Made by a program: the position numbers and the translations under genes | Assembly (NCBI RefSeq): GCF_020829625.1 | Contig: NZ_JAIVFX010000041.1 | Span: 1 to 41,767, forward strand | Direction: 5' to 3' | Origin: Nostoc sp. XA010 | GTDB lineage: Bacteria; Cyanobacteriota; Cyanobacteriia; Cyanobacteriales; Nostocaceae | DNA length: 41,767 bases | The notes under the pieces: generated by a model | Seen by the model: only the letters and a program-made list of their open reading frames with translations | What the model was told of the DNA's origin: nothing | Databases searched by the model: none | Part shown: positions 1-7,942 of the stretch, piece after piece | Numbering within the stretch: the first letter of the stretch is position 1 | Layout: each line of letters starts with the position of its first letter

Positions 1-127
1 CAATTAAATTTTTCGAGAGTGCCTTCAGGTACAAGCAACCTTTTTAGTTGTTTTTGTTCTCGTAGATTACACGCGAACAAATTATGATTTATTCCGTTAT
101 CTATTTTCCCTTAACCGAGCAGTATTG
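1..127. mobile_element. Right-hand end of an IS4-like insertion element (continues across the window boundary)
   Basis: The outer end at 127 reads, inward on the minus strand, CAATACTGCTCGGTTAAGGG, matching the inward plus-strand sequence starting at 41580 (CAATACTGCTCGGTGTAAGG). The 10 bases outside it (128-137, ACTCTGGCCC) are identical to the 10 bases outside the other end (41570-41579). Terminal inverted repeats plus a 10-bp target duplication are what an IS4-family insertion leaves; the termini also resemble IS4 ends as I remember them, so the family name is an inference. The element interrupts the relaxase gene. If the window is a closed circle the element is 315 bp, a MITE-like derivative. 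If the assembly broke inside a longer copy, its middle is missing. The minus-strand frame inside (about 97 down to 1) has no stop but matches nothing I recognise. Confidence 0.8.
55..79. repeat. Subterminal palindrome of the insertion element
   Basis: TGTTCTCG, nine bases, CGCGAACA. This is an almost perfect 8-bp inverted repeat lying 48 bp inside the element end. The mirror copy at 41629-41653 has the same arm length and the same 9-base spacer but a different spacer sequence. Symmetry about the element suggests transposase-binding sites or structural subterminal repeats. Confidence 0.7.
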
Positions 128-720
128 ACTCTGGCCCTATCAATTGTCTGCTGAAGTTCCTCTTTAATAGTGCGTCCTGGTGGCCGCTCAAGTTTACCTA
201 GTTCATATTCTTCTTGCTCTCGCCTTATGCGCCTGATTTGTCCGGTGCTGGGTGTGCGTTGTAGTTTCTCTCTACTGCCCTGGACTTGCACCAAATTATA
301 GTCAATTTCAATCTGTCGCAGCACTTTCTCCGAGCGCACATAATCCCAGGAATCATGGACTACTAGCCCTGTATCCATCCTGATTCTGCTGGCTGCAATG
401 TGGATGTGGTCGTCGTCGGTGTTATGGTGGCGGAAGATGACAAACTGATTGGCATCAAAACCCATCTCCTTCATGTAGCGATCGCCAATCTCACTCCACT
501 TTTCATCATCTAATTTATCGTCTTTAGCTGCTGACAGCGAGACATGGTAAACAACTCGGTCTGCATCTGAATTTAGTTGTCGAGACAGTTTAAACTCCCG
601 CGCCAATTCACGGGCATTTCTCCCGCTCATATTGCCGCCGATGAGTTTGGCATCTTCACGGGATTCTAAATAATCCAACAGCTTACGAAAACCTCTGCCT
701 TTAGTCTGCTTCCCAATCAT
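97..720 (-). pseudogene. Relaxase (mobilisation nuclease), N-terminal part, interrupted by the insertion element
   Basis: This is the DNA-nicking transesterase of plasmid mobilisation. The start MIGKQTKGRGF at 720 is typical of the family and overlaps the end of mobC by 20 bp; an upstream extension to 765 is less likely. A candidate catalytic Tyr lies at residue 17 (LLDYLES). The metal-binding histidine motif is HHN..DDHIHI at residues 98-108. Native coding ends at 128 (…TIDRARV); the last residues before the stop at 97 come from the inserted element. The gene resumes at 41569 (…RVDNPQ), and joining 720-128 to 41569-40624 gives 1539 nt in one frame, i.e. a 512-residue protein with a Toprim-containing tail. 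The nuclease domain is intact, so a truncated protein might still nick, but the full enzyme is broken here. Confidence 0.85.
128..137. repeat. Target-site duplication, copy 1
   Basis: ACTCTGGCCC, identical to 41570-41579. Keeping only one copy restores the relaxase reading frame exactly. Confidence 0.85.
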
Positions 721-1099
721 CCTCTTCCTCTTCCGAATCTTCGTCTTCAATATCATCCGAGGCAATGTCCCGTCTGCACCGATGCAGCAGTTCTAAAAGT
801 TCTCTTAGTAGTTTTGGATCAGCAGGTAAAGTTCGCCCAATTTTTAGGGCTGTGTTAGTTGCCTTTACAAGCTGGTTGAGGTTGTTCCCGATTTGTCCTA
901 ATTCCCAATATGTTTGCAAGCTAATTTTACTCAGTCGTTTAGGCAGTGGTCGCATCAATGCATTACGCCTCATTAGTTCACTTGCTGACATCCCCGCGTC
1001 AAGTGATTTTATTCGCAGCAGATCCAATTCGATATCACTTAATCTCACTGGAAAAATATGCTTTCGGACTAGAGCTTTAGACTGCTTGCGGTTGGCCAT
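701..1099 (-). CDS. mobC: MobC-family relaxosome protein
   Basis: Small basic protein (132 residues) that helps the relaxase bind and open the origin of transfer. The N-terminal 50 residues look like a ribbon-helix-helix DNA-binding domain (FPVRLSDIELDLLRIKSL…MSASELMRRNAL). The central segment IGNNLNQLVKATN is the hallmark of the MobC family. The tail is very acidic (runs of Glu and Asp), which is common in these proteins. The ATG lies just downstream of a 10-bp hairpin, and the 3' end overlaps the relaxase start by 20 bp, so the two are likely translated together. Identification is firm; no nicking site was located. Confidence 0.88.
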   Translation of the reverse strand: MANRKQSKALVRKHIFPVRLSDIELDLLRIKSLDAGMSASELMRRNALMRPLPKRLSKISLQTYWELGQIGNNLNQLVKATNTALKIGRTLPADPKLLRELLELLHRCRRDIASDDIEDEDSEEEEDDWEAD

Positions 1100-1134
1100 A
1101 AATCGAGAGATTGAGGGACATTGCGAGGGGGGTT

Positions 1135-1159
1135 TTTAGGGGGGTTTTACCCCCCTAAA
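1135..1159. promoter_or_regulatory. Perfect 10-bp G/C hairpin upstream of mobC
   Basis: TTTAGGGGGG, five-base loop, CCCCCCTAAA. It lies 36 bp upstream of the mobC ATG, in the gap between mobC and the divergent gene at 1769. Position and symmetry fit either a 5'-leader structure or part of an origin of transfer. No T-run follows on either strand, so a terminator is less likely. Confidence 0.5.
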
Positions 1160-1302
1160 CCAGCTTTGCCGTCCGAGCGGAGCGAGGTAAAGCGTAAGCT
1201 TTAAGGCATGGCTGGCTTCTAGCCCATTTTCGGGGTAGGCGAGGTGTCAAATGCTACGGCTGTACGGAGGATAAAGCAGGGGGCTAAAGGCAGGAGTATA
1301 AA

Positions 1303-1672
1303 GGCGTAGCCGTGCTGCTGATCATCCTACAACTTACAGGGGAGGATAGCAACGGCGTAGCCGGAATTTGAATCAAATCAAGCAGGAGATAAATTCTGGT
1401 TCGGTGTAGCCGCTACAGAGTCGGTACAAATGGCGTAGCCGCTATATGAAAATTCTCTGATTCAGCGTAGCTGGCACACAAAATAATAGTTCAGCGTAGC
1501 TGTAATGCGAAACGATAATTCAGCGTAGCTGTTTTAAGTAAGATTTTAAATTCAGCGTAGCTGTAATAGCCCGATTTTTTAGCATTAGCTTGAATAAGAC
1601 TACCAGCGAAGCTACCACATGAAAAAATAGTTCGGCGTAGCTGTAATACGAAAAGGTAATTCGGCTACGCCG
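1303..1672. repeat. Array of eleven short repeats (consensus RGCGTAGCYG) with about 30-bp phasing
   Basis: Ten-base units begin at 1303, 1354, 1403, 1432, 1464, 1493, 1522, 1554, 1605, 1634 and 1663. The last is the reverse complement of the consensus and the 1605 copy is degenerate. Intervals are mostly 29 or 32 bp, with three of 49-51 bp, so sites fall on nearly the same helix face. The stretch 1100-1768 otherwise holds only the hairpin at 1135 and no convincing gene. Such arrays serve as iterons, centromeres or oriT-associated binding sites. The neighbours (mobC on one side, a small helix-rich protein on the other) favour a transfer or partition role. Confidence 0.65.
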
Positions 1673-1768
1673 CAATCGTCAATTTTTTTTAGCATTTTGA
1701 AAATAAATTGGTACAAATTATTTCAAATAGCCGATAATTATCAGTTAATCGGGATTCACGAGATAACC

Positions 1769-2203
1769 ATGAGTGAACATCAGAATTCAGAAATAATTAC
1801 GAAACAGAAGATTGATAAGGCCATCAATCTGCTGAAAGAACAGAAGCCGAAAGAGCGAGAAGATGTATCGGACAGAGAGGCCATTAGGAAAATGAGACAG
1901 TACATTGAGAAGCTGACCTCTGATAAGTACGGCTACACTTACGACGAAGTTTCAGAAATGCTGAAGGGTCTGGGTATTAATTTGGCTGGCAGCAGAATCA
2001 AATATTTAATCGGTGAGTTGAAGAAAAGCAGTCGTCGCCGTCACAAGGCAGAACCAAGCGAGGATAATAGTACATCATCAAGTCCTGTTACTGAAAATCA
2101 GCAAGCAGTTATTGCCAGCAGTGAGGCATCAGAATCGGATGGAAAGAGTACTCTGGGCAAGAGCAAAAAACAACTACTTACAGTAGAGGCAGCAACAACA
2201 TAG
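1769..2203 (+). CDS. Putative DNA-binding plasmid protein downstream of the repeat array
   Basis: 144 residues from the ATG at 1769; the frame stays open upstream to a TTG at 1697 but shows no better start. The middle (about residues 35-85) is helical: a conserved-looking YTYDEVSEMLKGLGI followed by SRIKYLIGELKK suggests a helix-turn-helix-like unit. The last 55 residues are Ser/Thr/Glu-rich and probably disordered. It opens directly after the phased repeat array and diverges from mobC, so it may bind the array as an accessory mobilisation or partition factor. I do not recognise a named family. The function is inferred from position. Confidence 0.6.
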   Translation: MSEHQNSEIITKQKIDKAINLLKEQKPKEREDVSDREAIRKMRQYIEKLTSDKYGYTYDEVSEMLKGLGINLAGSRIKYLIGELKKSSRRRHKAEPSEDNSTSSSPVTENQQAVIASSEASESDGKSTLGKSKKQLLTVEAATT

Positions 2204-2266
2204 AAACAATGGCATCCTAGTTTTAGTCTTTGAACGGGTCAAGTTAGCCACATAATAGGAATCAAT

Positions 2267-2695
2267 ATGGGAGAAGCTAAAAGGCGCAAGAATTCAGACC
2301 CCAATTGGGGTAAATCCGAAGGATTTAAAAAGTCAGACCCCAATTTGGGTAAATCCGAAGGATTTAATCATCCCAACAAACCTAAAATCACCTACTTGAC
2401 TGAATCACATCCCGATTATCAAACCGCCTCTGACATTAAAAATGCTCACTATGCTGGCAAAACTCGTGTTTACCTTGTTCGCTTAGATTATGCCGATGGT
2501 GAGTATTTTATCGGCGCAGTCAACACATTCTTAGTCGGTACTCAAATTACAGTCAACGCCATCTGGACTCCCTACCCCAACAGCCAACGCACAGGTCTAG
2601 AAATTCTAGACCTGATCCGTCGAGATATTGGTTTAAAAGCTAGAGACGAAATGTTTCAGGCCGATGCTGTTCTGATCGACTTTGAATCTGACTGA
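2267..2695 (+). CDS. Conserved-looking hypothetical protein with a 13-residue internal repeat
   Basis: 142 residues. It begins MGEAKRRK, a start seen in assorted small bacterial proteins. A 13-residue unit (SDPNxGKSEGFxx) is present twice at residues 10-35, matched by a 39-bp DNA repeat starting at 2294 and 2333, so the copies probably arose by slippage or recent duplication. The rest (from about residue 42) looks like one compact alpha/beta domain with no catalytic motif I can name. It follows the preceding gene by 63 bp and may be co-transcribed. Function unknown. Confidence 0.6.
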   Translation: MGEAKRRKNSDPNWGKSEGFKKSDPNLGKSEGFNHPNKPKITYLTESHPDYQTASDIKNAHYAGKTRVYLVRLDYADGEYFIGAVNTFLVGTQITVNAIWTPYPNSQRTGLEILDLIRRDIGLKARDEMFQADAVLIDFESD

Positions 2696-2700
2696 ATAAA

Positions 2701-2853
2701 TTAGCAGTTGGGTACTGGTGATGATTCTGATTCAGCAATCAACATCGGGAAGTATGTACGGGCTAACCACTTTTCATCCTCGTCTAAGTCAGCCAAATTT
2801 TTATTACTACCGCTATTAAGACTATCTAATAGCAGAAGTAATAATTTTTTCAA
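2701..2853 (-). pseudogene. Remnant copy of the 3' region of the replication gene
   Basis: Bases 2715-2853 match 3592-3730, inside the replication gene, at well over 90 percent identity over 139 bp. On the minus strand the copy reads on for a few codons and stops at 2701. Nothing upstream continues the gene. This is either the displaced original 3' end of the rep gene or a partial duplication. The HNH gene and the 80-codon gene now sit between the two copies. A small plus-strand frame here (2708-2896) is only the antisense of this remnant. Confidence 0.8.
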
Positions 2854-2909
2854 ACGTAGCCTAGCCCTAGAAGCATTACAATTCTCAAAGCTTTAGTTTA
2901 ATTAGACTG

Positions 2910-3206
2910 ATGACATTCACCTATTCTCTATACCCAGATAATTGGTCAGAAATTGCCACGGACGTTAAGCAACAAGCCCAGTGGCGTTGTCAAAAGTGCG
3001 GGTTACACTGTATAGCCCCTGGTGAAAAAACATCACATTTAACACGCTCAAAACGCAGAGTGTATACGCTACAGGTTCATCATTGGGACAGAAACCCAGC
3101 AAATAACCACAGAAGCAACCTTATAGCTCTTTGTAGTGCTTGTCACCTTTTATACCACAGAGGTGGAAAATCAAATGTTTCACCGGGACAGCTATCTTTG
3201 TGGTAA
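2910..3206 (+). CDS. HNH endonuclease
   Basis: 98 residues. The order is CQKCG (residues 28-32), VHHWDRNPANNHRSNLIALC, then CSACHLLYHR near residues 75-90. This is a complete HNH nuclease core with two zinc-binding CxxC knuckles and the His-His pair. HNH proteins of this size cut or nick DNA, often as homing-type or plasmid-borne nucleases. The gene lies between two copies of a rep-gene segment, which suggests it arrived together with the rearrangement. No RNA- or DNA-recognition domain is attached. Confidence 0.82.
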   Translation: MTFTYSLYPDNWSEIATDVKQQAQWRCQKCGLHCIAPGEKTSHLTRSKRRVYTLQVHHWDRNPANNHRSNLIALCSACHLLYHRGGKSNVSPGQLSLW

Positions 3207-3212
3207 ATAAGT

Positions 3213-3455
3213 ATGGATGATGATACTCAAGAACTAATCGCAATTCAGCAAGAACTCTCAGGAATCAGCTCACGCCTGAGAAAGATTTTTCCGTCAACTC
3301 ATCCCCAATTTGACAACGTGTTTGAAGACGTGGGTGCAGCTGGATATTACATCCGGGAAGCTGGTTATCGTCTGGAATCAGTTCTTATGACTGTTCAAGG
3401 TGATAGCGCAGGTTCTGCGAGTGACCCAGAGATTGAAGAAACTGAAATTGAGTAA
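3213..3455 (+). CDS. Small acidic hypothetical protein, converging on and overlapping the rep gene
   Basis: 80 residues, strongly acidic at both ends, with a helical middle (residues 5-60). It starts seven bases after the HNH stop, so the two are probably one unit. Its last 61 bp lie antisense to the end of the 1182-codon replication gene, so both C-termini share the same DNA. No family is recognised. It may be an accessory of the HNH protein or an old plasmid gene. Confidence 0.55.
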   Translation: MDDDTQELIAIQQELSGISSRLRKIFPSTHPQFDNVFEDVGAAGYYIREAGYRLESVLMTVQGDSAGSASDPEIEETEIE

Positions 3456-6400
3456 ACTTCAGTGGGCAGACAACTCAGTACAATCATCAGCAGTGAAGCC
3501 CTAACTTGGGGCGTGCAGAAGTGTAAAACTCGCCGCATCGCCCTAGTACCAAAAACTTGGGCAACTTCTGCCATTGACTCTAACAGGTGATCTGGTAATG
3601 ACTCCGATTCATCAATCAACATCGGGAAGTATGTACGGGCTAACCACTTTTCATCGTCGTCTAAGTCAGCCAAATTTTTATTACTACCGCTATTAAGACT
3701 ATCTAATAGCAAGAGTAATAATTTTTTAAAGTGCTGCCAGCCACCCCATCTCTGGGTAAATCGGCTCACCCAAGCTTGGGAGATTTCAGCAATTTTAGCG
3801 ATCGCCTTTTGTCCAATTTTCTGCTGTGACTGCCAAAGGTGCGTGAAAGCGTTGACTATAGCGTGTCCGGTCTGCTGGTCGCGGCTACCAGCTTCAATGC
3901 AGAAGTCGCAGGCATCAACACTCTCTAATTTAACTCCTGGTAATTCACGATCAAGGAAACCCAAATCATAGTCAGCGCAGAAGTAGAATGTTAGCTCCAC
4001 ATTGGAGCGACGATGAGCGCGTAATCGCCCAATCTCTTGGATGATTTCTGCATGGATCAGGTCTGTGAGATACTTTTGGAAAGCGCTGTTTTTATCTTCC
4101 AGGTTGACTGGTTCCCCAGTCATCACCTGATATTGTGCGGCTAAAACACCGATGTTCTGGTAGGGAATGCCGAAACTTGCGATCGCATCACACTCACTAA
4201 ACCGATTAACACCACGACCATCGACAAAGTGACCGTATTCTGTGCGGCCTTCGGCTTGGGTTGCAATCTGTTTCCAATCGATAATGCCAAGGTTGGGGCA
4301 GAGTTTTTTCAAGGTTTCTTTGAGGGCATTAACACGAGCGCTAAGTGTCAGAGAGCGATTTTTGGGCAGTTTACCCAGCCCAGTAACGTTGACCACTTTT
4401 AAATTGTCGTAGTCAGGGCGTTGTTGCTCAATGGTTAACACAGGATCATTGATGCCCAGTTTCAATTTCAACTTGTGAGATTTGAAAGTGGCATCAAGGT
4501 AAATATTAAATTTGGCAGATTTGGCCAATTCAGTATGTTTGGGATTTCGGCGGTAAATGCTGAGTACACCCCATTGAGATTGAAAACTACCATCACCTTT
4601 CCAAGCTTCCAGAAAGTCAGGCAACCAGTAATTAGGCAAGTCAAGAAACTCCCTGCCTGCCGTTCGTGCGCTGTCTTTAACTACCTTTTTGGCAGCATAA
4701 CGAGCCGCAGAACTTTTTTTGAGTTGTTTATCTTGGGTAATATCAATTGAGTCCAAGTCTTCTAAGAAAGTTAAATCAGGTTCTGAGGCTTGGCGAATGG
4801 CTTCGATATCTAAGCCTGTGGGGAAAGGGGGCAGCAGCCCACGGATGCTGGCATCATCAAAGCCGTAGCGGTCAGTGGGTTTAATTTGCTGAGTAAGCAG
4901 TTGGTGTAAAACTAAGAGGGCAGGTTGCAGCTGTGATAGAAGATTTGGTTCTAACAGTAGCAGTTTGCCGACAGTAGTTTCAAAATCGCCTCGGTTCACA
5001 TCAACCGAACGCACGGGCTTGATGAGTGTGCCTGCTTCTTCCCATAACCGCCCAACGGTGAAAGTTTGGTCAGCAGCATTAGTTAAGGTGACTGGTGTAG
5101 AGTCTGGGTGCGCTCTGAGTTCGGAATAATTTTGAATAGCTGTGCGCTTTTGAAAGCGGAATCCAAAACCGTCACCACTGGCAAAACGGCACTGATTTTT
5201 AAGGGAACAACCGCCACAGATGGGACTAATACCGCTCTCTTCAAAATCTAAACTGCTAAAATTCTTGTTACGAAATGCGTTAAATAAGTAAGTTCTGTGA
5301 CAATTGCCATCAGTGTCGGCAGTCTCACCCGCTTTAGTCCACAGTTTAAAATCCTCACCAGTAGGAGTTTTGCGGGTGGGATCTAGTTTAAAGCCGTTGT
5401 GACGCACTGGTAAGTCAATAAAATTCGTCTCAATCGGTAGAGTAGATGGGTTTCTGTGGTTGGCATCTTGGTAAATTAATTTATCAACGCCAAATAAATT
5501 TGCTGTCAGTTGCCCCGCGTTGTAAGACTTACCTAGTCCTGGGTGAGAATTATCTAAGATTTGTGTCCAGCCCTTAGAAACAGCTTCCACCCAAGCGGTA
5601 ATATGTTCTTCTGGCTGGCAGGAGATAGAGATATTGCCTTTAACTTCAGTTATGTACGGGATATTGCCGGGCTTGTAAATAATTACATTGGGCGAAGGCG
5701 TGTCAATTTCGGGTAAGGGCTTGCGTGTTGGTGGGGCTTTAAATCCTTTAAATATCGAAGCAAATGGAGCGATCGCTTGCTTTAATAAATTTTGGAAGCT
5801 GCTCAAGTCCTCTCTAACTCGCCCAAGTTCCCACTGTTCACGGCTAATTACTCCTTGGTCGCCGAGGTTATATTCATACTGCCGTTTAGGGAACCGAAAG
5901 CCATACTGTTTGGCAATGTGAAACAGTGTACCGATTGAGATTCCCCCACGCCGAAAACTGCGAATCTTAGCGTGGATGTTCCAAGTTGAACCCTTGATGC
6001 TGGGCGACCACTGTTCGGCTATGATTTCCGCATCTGTTGCCCCATAATGATTAACCAGCGCCATCAACACCTGACGGCATTCGTCATAGTTACCGCTTCC
6101 TGGGGTACGTGGTGGGATGAATGAAAGTGCGTTCTGGATTAGCTGGTCAATGTCCCAGCCTTCAGTGAGGGAAATCTCACGCCACTCTTTACGCCGTGAC
6201 TCAATTTCTTGAATTCTTAGCTGATACTCCTCCCGTTCATGCAGCGCGATCGCGATCGCCTCACTTATCCATTCTGCTGGTAAAGTGGCTTCAGGGTTGA
6301 CTAGCGGGAATTCGGCTTCTGTACTACCGTAGAAAACACGACTTGCATCTTTACAAGCTGGGTCATGGGGCAACTGCTGCATGAGGAAGCGCGTACAAGC

Positions 6401-6943
6401 TTCTACAGTATCAGCACCCTGAACATATTCGGGGAGAAGAAAAACCAACCGGAATTTATGCCACTCTGGTCTGTGACTGGCAGTAGTGTAAATTAAAGCA
6501 CAGTGTTTTTTAATGAAGGGATGGGCTAGGGCTTCTGAGATCGTTAATTGGTGATCGTAAACTTTGATGTAATTCCCGTTTTCGTCTTTAATCGGCTTGT
6601 CATAAGCATCACGGGCGACATCGGAATTATCAATGTCGAGTAGTAGCCACTGAGAACCGATGACATTGGCCTTACTGCGCCATTTTCCCCCTAGCAGTCC
6701 GGCACAGATGGCGTGACCTGCTTTTATGTGTTGCTGGACATCGGCTAGAGTGCCTTCTACATCAATGAAGTTACCGGCCAGCTTCTTAAAGTCCCAGTCT
6801 TTGTTTGTGCCAGTAGCGTTAAACGCAAACTTGATTATGCGACTCTCAATCAACTCAAGTTTTGTCAAAGCAGCAGAATTTGCCCCTTGAGCATCTGCTG
6901 ATTGCGGCGATACTGAGTTATGAGATTGTTGTAATGGTGACAT
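3395..6943 (-). CDS. Plasmid replication protein, primase-helicase (CyRepA-like)
   Basis: 1182 residues; probable initiator and primase-helicase of the plasmid. The N-terminal part looks like an archaeo-eukaryotic-type primase: WLLLDIDN (residues 99-106, metal aspartates), SHRPEWHKFRLVF (156-168) and SRVFYGS (201-207). A PriCT-like helical segment follows around 270-350 (GNYDECRQVL…GISIGTLFHIAKQYGF). The C-terminal half is helicase-like, with a Walker A variant SHPGLGKS near 463-470, a cysteine cluster (CGGCSLKNQC) near 575 that could hold an Fe-S cluster or zinc, and a Walker B-like IYLDAT near 817. This architecture matches the cyanobacterial CyRepA1 family as I know it. AGGAGG lies 10 bases before the ATG at 6943. 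Its last 61 bp overlap a convergent gene, and part of its 3' region is duplicated at 2715-2853. Confidence 0.75.
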   Translation of the reverse strand: MSPLQQSHNSVSPQSADAQGANSAALTKLELIESRIIKFAFNATGTNKDWDFKKLAGNFIDVEGTLADVQQHIKAGHAICAGLLGGKWRSKANVIGSQWLLLDIDNSDVARDAYDKPIKDENGNYIKVYDHQLTISEALAHPFIKKHCALIYTTASHRPEWHKFRLVFLLPEYVQGADTVEACTRFLMQQLPHDPACKDASRVFYGSTEAEFPLVNPEATLPAEWISEAIAIALHEREEYQLRIQEIESRRKEWREISLTEGWDIDQLIQNALSFIPPRTPGSGNYDECRQVLMALVNHYGATDAEIIAEQWSPSIKGSTWNIHAKIRSFRRGGISIGTLFHIAKQYGFRFPKRQYEYNLGDQGVISREQWELGRVREDLSSFQNLLKQAIAPFASIFKGFKAPPTRKPLPEIDTPSPNVIIYKPGNIPYITEVKGNISISCQPEEHITAWVEAVSKGWTQILDNSHPGLGKSYNAGQLTANLFGVDKLIYQDANHRNPSTLPIETNFIDLPVRHNGFKLDPTRKTPTGEDFKLWTKAGETADTDGNCHRTYLFNAFRNKNFSSLDFEESGISPICGGCSLKNQCRFASGDGFGFRFQKRTAIQNYSELRAHPDSTPVTLTNAADQTFTVGRLWEEAGTLIKPVRSVDVNRGDFETTVGKLLLLEPNLLSQLQPALLVLHQLLTQQIKPTDRYGFDDASIRGLLPPFPTGLDIEAIRQASEPDLTFLEDLDSIDITQDKQLKKSSAARYAAKKVVKDSARTAGREFLDLPNYWLPDFLEAWKGDGSFQSQWGVLSIYRRNPKHTELAKSAKFNIYLDATFKSHKLKLKLGINDPVLTIEQQRPDYDNLKVVNVTGLGKLPKNRSLTLSARVNALKETLKKLCPNLGIIDWKQIATQAEGRTEYGHFVDGRGVNRFSECDAIASFGIPYQNIGVLAAQYQVMTGEPVNLEDKNSAFQKYLTDLIHAEIIQEIGRLRAHRRSNVELTFYFCADYDLGFLDRELPGVKLESVDACDFCIEAGSRDQQTGHAIVNAFTHLWQSQQKIGQKAIAKIAEISQAWVSRFTQRWGGWQHFKKLLLLLLDSLNSGSNKNLADLDDDEKWLARTYFPMLIDESESLPDHLLESMAEVAQVFGTRAMRRVLHFCTPQVRASLLMIVLSCLPTEVYSISVSSISGSLAEPALSP

Positions 6944-7064
6944 GAGAGCTATTCCTCCTGAAGTGTGTTGGAGGAATTGGAGCTATCCCGAAAGTAATCT
7001 TCTAATACAAACGTTCAGAAATCGAATTTGATAAAATTCCTGAGTTGCCGTTTTTTGTGTAGCC

Positions 7065-7086
7065 AGTGTTACAATTGCTTAACACT
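7065..7086. promoter_or_regulatory. Inverted repeat upstream of the replication gene
   Basis: AGTGTTA, eight bases, TAACACT, located about 120 bp upstream of the rep start in the 259-bp gap 6944-7202. The symmetry would suit an operator controlling rep transcription. No other copy was noticed. Confidence 0.35.
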
Positions 7087-7156
7087 CAAAAAGGTTTGAT
7101 AAGATTACTATTAGGGATATTAATTAGGCGGCGAAACCTATACCCCAATTCCAATT

Positions 7157-7192
7157 GAAAGCCCGTTTGTCTCATCGAGACTTAGGGTTTTC
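7157..7192 (-). terminator. Terminator-like hairpin after the 241-codon gene
   Basis: An inner stem GTCTC/GAGAC with a 3-base loop sits inside an outer imperfect stem GAAAGCCC/GGGTTTTC. It lies 10 bp downstream of the minus-strand stop at 7203. No clear T-run follows, so termination is plausible rather than certain. Confidence 0.4.
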
Positions 7193-7202
7193 AGCTTTTA
7201 GC

Positions 7203-7928
7203 CTATTCGTACTTGGCTAACCAAGCCTTGATGAACTCGGTTACTTCCTCCTCTTGAATTACAAACGTAGTACCTTTTCTCCTGAGAGCCAGAATTTTCA
7301 TACTGCCCATCTCAGAATAAAGATGTGGGTTGTGGTCAGATGCTGCCTGAGTTGGACTCCATAAGACCAAAACTTTTGCTGTCGGTGTTTTTGTTACCTC
7401 TTTCGAGGACATTCCAAACAAATCTCTATTTTTAGTCAGCCATCTCTCGTAATCCGATAGCTCAACTAATGGGCAGGGTTTCCAGGTGGTTAAACCATTT
7501 TTATCTTTCTTTTTCACCTGTAGAATTTCCCTTTTTTCGTTGTAGACCACCTGACTATCTCCCCGTGAACGAATGGAAATAAACAGATGTGTCTTTCTCG
7601 GAAACCTAATAAACAAGTCGATGGGGTTCTTGTCTTCGGGCTTTAGCACTGGAAAGACTTGTATACCCTGGCTTTTAAACTCATTCAAAAGTAGGGCTGT
7701 TAATTTTTCCAGCCGCGCAAGTTTTTGAATTCGTATCAACGGCTTGTAAGCCAATCCAAAAAGAACCCATCCAAATGGATGAATTATGCCTCCTGTAGCC
7801 AGCGCAGCAGCACCAGCCGCTAGAGCTTGAGTGGACGCATAGTCTTTCGCCTCCCTAAGCATCTCTAATGCCGGTTCGTTGTGCGGCGGGAGTTGAAAAT
7901 CGGTTGGTGGGTCTTTCACTGTAGTCAT
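7203..7928 (-). CDS. Hypothetical protein with one membrane hairpin and a possible nuclease-like domain
   Basis: 241 residues from the ATG at 7928; a TTG 12 bases upstream is in frame. Residues about 32-65 are hydrophobic (Ala/Gly-rich, then HPFGWVLFGLAYKP), likely one or two membrane passes. The rest is soluble: PIDLFIRFP…THLFISIRSRG, then a YERWL…NRDLFG segment and AKVLVLWSPT. The alternating strands with a conserved-looking D and R recall restriction-endonuclease-fold or NERD-like domains, but no complete catalytic set is visible, so I would not assign activity. It is third in a minus-strand operon with an RHH-like protein and a 44-residue peptide, divergent from the actin operon. Confidence 0.55.
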   Translation of the reverse strand: MTTVKDPPTDFQLPPHNEPALEMLREAKDYASTQALAAGAAALATGGIIHPFGWVLFGLAYKPLIRIQKLARLEKLTALLLNEFKSQGIQVFPVLKPEDKNPIDLFIRFPRKTHLFISIRSRGDSQVVYNEKREILQVKKKDKNGLTTWKPCPLVELSDYERWLTKNRDLFGMSSKEVTKTPTAKVLVLWSPTQAASDHNPHLYSEMGSMKILALRRKGTTFVIQEEEVTEFIKAWLAKYE

Positions 7929-7942
7929 TGGAGACAACAAAA

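Noticed and set aside
765..1139. Plus-strand gene opposite mobC
   Set aside because: mobC has clear family motifs on the other strand; this frame has none.
1303..1672. CRISPR array
   Set aside because: The repeated unit is only about 10 bp, intervals vary (29, 32, about 50 bp), one copy is inverted and no cas gene is near.
2708..2896. Plus-strand gene of 62 codons
   Set aside because: It is the antisense of a duplicated fragment of the rep gene.
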